A stretch of 64,000 nucleotides of DNA, from positions 124,001 to 188,000 of the forward strand of contig JAQSWY010000001.1 in assembly GCA_029266425.1 (NCBI GenBank), written 5' to 3'. Under the pieces are notes generated by a model that was not told where the DNA came from, did no database searches, and worked only from the letters and a program-made list of their open reading frames with translations. Within the stretch, counting starts at the first letter, position 1. Each line of letters opens with the position of its first letter. The DNA comes from Xanthobacteraceae bacterium (GTDB lineage: Bacteria > Pseudomonadota > Alphaproteobacteria > Rhizobiales > Xanthobacteraceae). Both the position numbers and the translations under genes were made by a program. Shown here piece by piece: positions 60,850-64,000 of this stretch.

Positions 60850-62054
60850 GGTCGACGTTCTCGCTCTTTCTCCGCGCCGATCTTCACGATCGCATCGAGC
60901 CAGCCTAGGTCGGCCTTCGCGTCAGATGCCAAGGTCGACAACCTGACGCGCTCGCTCGTGTTACTTCGCCTTATGAAATGATCGAATAGATCCCGGTCTT
61001 CTTCGGGGGCCGCGGCTCTAGGCGACTGCACGATGCGGCGCACTTCCGTATCAACATGGTTTTTACTTCCATTGATTGCGGAAAGTTCCGCCCATCGTTC
61101 AAGTGTCTCGCGCAAAGCGGAATGAGAGTTCTGGGAGTCGTAGTGAATTGGCGTGATGCCGCGCGCCTTCCAGTCCTCAAGCGCGACCGCATCAGGAGTT
61201 GTTGCCCCGAAAAGAGTAAACCGCTCCTTCAGGTCGTCGAAACGAGTTCCGTCGGCTGCGACTGCGTTCAAAAGATAGCGCATAGGAGGATCATTGGCGC
61301 TGTAGCCAACCAAGACCAGATGAAAGAGACGGGCGGCATCATATATAAAATCAGGAACGACTCGCCGACGAAGATAAAACTCGCCGAAATCTTGGTCCGA
61401 GAGAATAAGTTCGGATACTCTCTCGTAGTTTGCGTCGAGCGCCCCGTGGATATGAAGCACGCCAGCGAATTCTGCCTGCCTTGTTGGTCTTGGGATCGAG
61501 CCGAGCGAGTACGTCTGGACTCGTGAGCCCGGACGCTTTCCGGCACGCTCAAGAAGCAGATCAAAGTTAGTCGTGACAATGGTCACAACACCTCCTCGAT
61601 CCGCGAGACGCATAAGCGCTCGGTGAACGGGCGCCGGTCTGTTCCCTCCAGCCCGTAAACGAGTTGCAACCTCGCGTCGAACGCGGCTATGGCCACGTGT
61701 TTGATTGTCGAGGCGCCTCTCGAGCATGCCAAGCACTACGTCGTAATCACCGATCGTGAAACGTTTGACTTCAGCTTTCTGCCTATCATTGAGGAGCGAG
61801 CCGGTCGCCCTCAACTGGTTGCAAGCGTCGTGCGTTTCTTTGTCAAGAACGGCATAGACCGGGGGATCGAGGACTCGGTAGACATCCAAAACTAGCTCAC
61901 GGAAATTTGGCAATCCTGCTGGGCTTGAGACGCCAGCGCCGCAAATGAAGAGAACTTCTCCTCGCGCGTGCGCAAGCAGCAAACGTTCTGGGATCGCCGC
62001 TAGGCCCCTCCCGAGAGAAACAATGCGATCTTGGGCTGGCAAATCTGTTCGCAA
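60846..62054 (-). CDS. SIR2-family NADase-like protein, putative anti-phage effector
   Basis: 402 residues. NAD-binding motifs: FICGAGVSSPAGLPNF (about 37-51), VTTNFDLLLERA (160-171), LHIHGALD with the catalytic His (200-207) and VLVGYSANDPPMRYLL (247-262). There are no CxxC zinc pairs, unlike deacetylase sirtuins, so it fits the prokaryotic defence SIR2 group that depletes NAD+ on infection. The C-terminal about 100 residues are charged and helical. The first in-frame start after an upstream stop is TTG 62054; other starts are possible. First gene of a two-gene operon with the 913-residue protein. Confidence 0.8.
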   Translation of the reverse strand: MRTDLPAQDRIVSLGRGLAAIPERLLLAHARGEVLFICGAGVSSPAGLPNFRELVLDVYRVLDPPVYAVLDKETHDACNQLRATGSLLNDRQKAEVKRFTIGDYDVVLGMLERRLDNQTRGHSRVRREVATRLRAGGNRPAPVHRALMRLADRGGVVTIVTTNFDLLLERAGKRPGSRVQTYSLGSIPRPTRQAEFAGVLHIHGALDANYERVSELILSDQDFGEFYLRRRVVPDFIYDAARLFHLVLVGYSANDPPMRYLLNAVAADGTRFDDLKERFTLFGATTPDAVALEDWKARGITPIHYDSQNSHSALRETLERWAELSAINGSKNHVDTEVRRIVQSPRAAAPEEDRDLFDHFIRRSNTSERVRLSTLASDAKADLGWLDAIVKIGAEKERERRP

Positions 62055-62280
62055 GTAAGAGCTCTATCAGTGCGCCTAGCACCGAGACGGTGAGTATGAT
62101 CTTTATCCGGCTGTATAAGGAGCGGATCATTGAGTGGCAGCTTTAGCACTTGAGCATGCATATTCAAACTGAGCGCGCTATACAAATCCCATGGGATTCG
62201 CCGTCCTTATCCACCGCTCAGATTCGCTCTGCGACGACAGTCCCCGCTGATGATGAAGCAGGGCAGGGATCATCGGGACA

Positions 62281-62326
62281 AGCATCCTTCGAGGCTCGGG
62301 CGTTCGCCCGAGCACCTCAGGATGAC
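62281..62326. repeat. Family A hairpin
   Basis: CATCCTTCGAGG, CTCGGGCGTTCGCCCGAG, CCTCAGGATGACG: one unit of the family, with its partner missing. Lies between the SIR2 operon start and the ABC gene stop. The rest of 62055-62364 has no visible gene. Confidence 0.75.
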
Positions 62327-62364
62327 GTGGCTTTGCTGCCCGGCAATGAATTCCGGCCCGCCCC

Positions 62365-64000
62365 TCACCCCCGCCCCACCTTCTTCCCCCGCGCCTTCCT
62401 CGCCCTCAAAAACCTCCCCATCAACCGCGACTTCCCCTTCCTCGGGATCAGGTCGATATCCGTCACCAGCTTCGCGCCGCCCTTCCTGCGCTCCAGCACG
62501 ATCTTGCGGCTGTGGAAGGCTTCCAGCTCCACGCGGTGGGCGACGCTGACGATCGTCGCCTTGGGCAGCTCCTTGGTGAGCATCTCCATCATCTTGTCCT
62601 GGCTCTTCTCGTCGAGGGCGGAGGTCGCCTCGTCCAGCACGATGATGTCGGGGTCGTGCAGCAGCAGGCGGGCGAAGGCGAGGCGCTGCTTCTCGCCGCC
62701 GGAGAGCGTCTGGTCCCAGGGCGCGTCCTCCTCGATCTTCTCCTTCAGATGGCCGAGGCCGACCTTGTCGAGAGCGGCGCCGATCTGCTTGACGCTCCAG
62801 TCCTCCGCCGCGCCGGGATAGGTCGCGGCGCGGCGGAGCGTTCCCGTGGGCACATACGGCTTCTGCGGCAGCATGAAGAGCCGGCGGTCGGGGTGGAAAT
62901 TCACCGTGCCGCCGCCCCAGGGCCAGAGCCCGGCGATGGCGCGCACCAGCGTGCTCTTGCCGCTGCCGGAGGCGCCGGCGACCAGCACCCGCTCGCCCGG
63001 CTCGATCTCCACCTCCGTCTCGCCGACCACCGCCGTGCCGTCGTCGAGGGTGACGGAGAGGTCCTTCAGGCTCAGCATCGCCTTGGGCTCGGTCTCCTCG
63101 CGCTTGATGCGGCCGAACCCTTCGCCGAGCTCGGCCCGCTCCAGCCCGTCGAGCGACATCATCAGCGAGGCGATGCGGCGGGCGCAGGCGTTCCAGTCGG
63201 CGAGGCGCGGATAATTGTCGACCAGCCAGCCGAACGCGGTCTGCACGATGGTGAAGGCGGAGGCTGCCTGCATCACCTGGCCGAGCGTCATCGAGCCGTC
63301 GAGATATTTCGGCGCGCACAGCAGCACCGGCACCACCGGGGCGATCAGATGGGAGCCCTGCGAGACGAAGGTCGTGCGCATGTGCTGGCCGGCAAGGCGC
63401 GCCCATTGCTTCAGCACGCTGGAGAAGGTGCGGTCGATCCCCTCGCGCTCCTCCTGCTCGCCGCCGAGCAGGGCGATGCTCTCGCCATTCTCGCGCACCC
63501 GCGTCAGCACGTAGCGATATTCCGCTTCGGCCTGGTTCTTTCCCTCCGACACCTCGACGAAGCTGCGGCCGATGACGAGGATCGCGCCGGAGGCGATGGC
63601 GGCGTAGAGCACCGCGGCGATCACCAGGAAGCCCGGAATGGTGAGACTGGTGCCGCCGAACGTCACGGTAAGCGCGCCGCCGATGGTCCACAGCACCACG
63701 ATGAAGGTCGCGGCGGAGAGGAAGGCCGAGGTCACCCCGACGATGAAATCGACCGGCGAATCCGTCGCGATCCGCAGATCCTCGGCGATGCGGTATTCCG
63801 GGTTCTCATGGTCGCCGCTGACGAGGTTGAGCTGGTAATAGCGCCCGCTCGCGAGCCAGCGTGAGACCACCGCATTGGTCAGCCAGGCGCGCCAGCGCCG
63901 CTGCATCGCCATCCGCGCATAGACCTGCGCGACCCCAATCAGCACGCTGGCGATGGCGAGCGGGAAGAACACCGCGGTGAGGAAGAACACGGTGGAGGAG
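62365..64000 (-). CDS. ABC transporter, fused permease/ATPase (SbmA/YddA-like), 5' end cut by window
   Basis: At least 545 residues; the N-terminus lies beyond 64000. The permease half has helices around FFLTAVFFPLAIASVLIGVA and VVLWTIGGALTVTFG, with RRWRAWLTNAVVSRWLASGR and NPEYRIAEDLRIATDSPVDF, typical of the ABC_membrane_2 (YddA/BacA/ABCD) group. ATPase: Walker A VAGASGSGKSTLVRA, LSGGEKQRLAFARLLLHDPD and IIVLDEATSALDEKSQDKMM. Probably imports or exports a peptide, lipid or vitamin; substrate unknown. The tail is basic (KARKARGKKVGRG). Confidence 0.9.
   Translation of the reverse strand, partial: SSTVFFLTAVFFPLAIASVLIGVAQVYARMAMQRRWRAWLTNAVVSRWLASGRYYQLNLVSGDHENPEYRIAEDLRIATDSPVDFIVGVTSAFLSAATFIVVLWTIGGALTVTFGGTSLTIPGFLVIAAVLYAAIASGAILVIGRSFVEVSEGKNQAEAEYRYVLTRVRENGESIALLGGEQEEREGIDRTFSSVLKQWARLAGQHMRTTFVSQGSHLIAPVVPVLLCAPKYLDGSMTLGQVMQAASAFTIVQTAFGWLVDNYPRLADWNACARRIASLMMSLDGLERAELGEGFGRIKREETEPKAMLSLKDLSVTLDDGTAVVGETEVEIEPGERVLVAGASGSGKSTLVRAIAGLWPWGGGTVNFHPDRRLFMLPQKPYVPTGTLRRAATYPGAAEDWSVKQIGAALDKVGLGHLKEKIEEDAPWDQTLSGGEKQRLAFARLLLHDPDIIVLDEATSALDEKSQDKMMEMLTKELPKATIVSVAHRVELEAFHSRKIVLERRKGGAKLVTDIDLIPRKGKSRLMGRFLRARKARGKKVGRG

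Noticed and set aside
60846..62054. Ordinary CobB-type protein deacetylase
   Set aside because: No four-cysteine zinc module, and it is coupled to a large unknown gene; both fit defence SIR2 proteins better.

Overview
The window is a 64 kb piece of a GC-rich alphaproteobacterial chromosome, most likely Hyphomicrobiales (Xanthobacteraceae/Ancylobacter/Starkeya-like). This is inferred from gene content (DUF2865, DUF982, DUF3175, class II DAHP synthase, TctCBA, CimA), from general-stress promoters of the EcfG type (GGAAC-N16-CGTT), and from dense intergenic palindromic repeats typical of this group. No rRNA or CRISPR array was seen. There is one complete tRNA gene, tRNA-Val(CAC).

Layout. (1) 1-2.4 kb: a collapsed prophage. 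It holds a small terminase gene carrying an in-frame repeat insertion, a large-terminase N-terminus fused in frame to an endolysin C-terminus, a nested spanin pair and a coiled-coil membrane protein. (2) 2.4-14.6 kb: core and accessory genes (GFA enzyme, SH3 protein, polyphosphate kinase 2, glycosyltransferase plus glycogen debranching enzyme, a frameshifted SRAP gene, stress proteins), ending in a decayed arylsulfatase. (3) 14.81-24.30 kb: a genomic island bounded by a 51-bp direct repeat of the tRNA-Val 3' end. It has an integrase remnant at the left end, two DNA ligase D 3' remnants, a hybrid histidine kinase, CsbD and other stress-type proteins, a tiny RiPP-precursor-like gene and a four-gene phage-like operon with an HNH nuclease. 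(4) 24.5-58 kb: mostly housekeeping genes: gph, rpiA, a TctCBA transporter, glutathione reductase, DAHP synthase, NAD synthetase, gltX, cysS, cimA, an MscS channel, a LOG protein, an ArsR/Atm1 exporter pair, an M32 carboxypeptidase and a TetR/MFS efflux pair with visible operators. (5) 58.1-62.1 kb: a lower-GC two-gene module, a SIR2-family protein plus a 913-residue DUF4020-like protein, which looks like an anti-phage defence system. (6) The right edge cuts through an ABC transporter gene.

How the parts relate. The housekeeping genes are mostly monocistronic and separated by repeats of four families. The commonest family is a pair of opposed hairpins placed just after stop codons. At least three small genes (a 27-residue membrane peptide, a DUF3175 protein and a 79-residue protein), and probably csbD, have EcfG-like promoters and may belong to the general stress response. 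The mobile-derived regions show repeated deletion scars, so this chromosome appears to have purged prophages while keeping small cargo. The best candidates for undescribed biology are the SIR2/DUF4020 module, the orphan RiPP-like precursor in the tRNA-Val island, and the repeat-encoded peptide inside the terminase gene.
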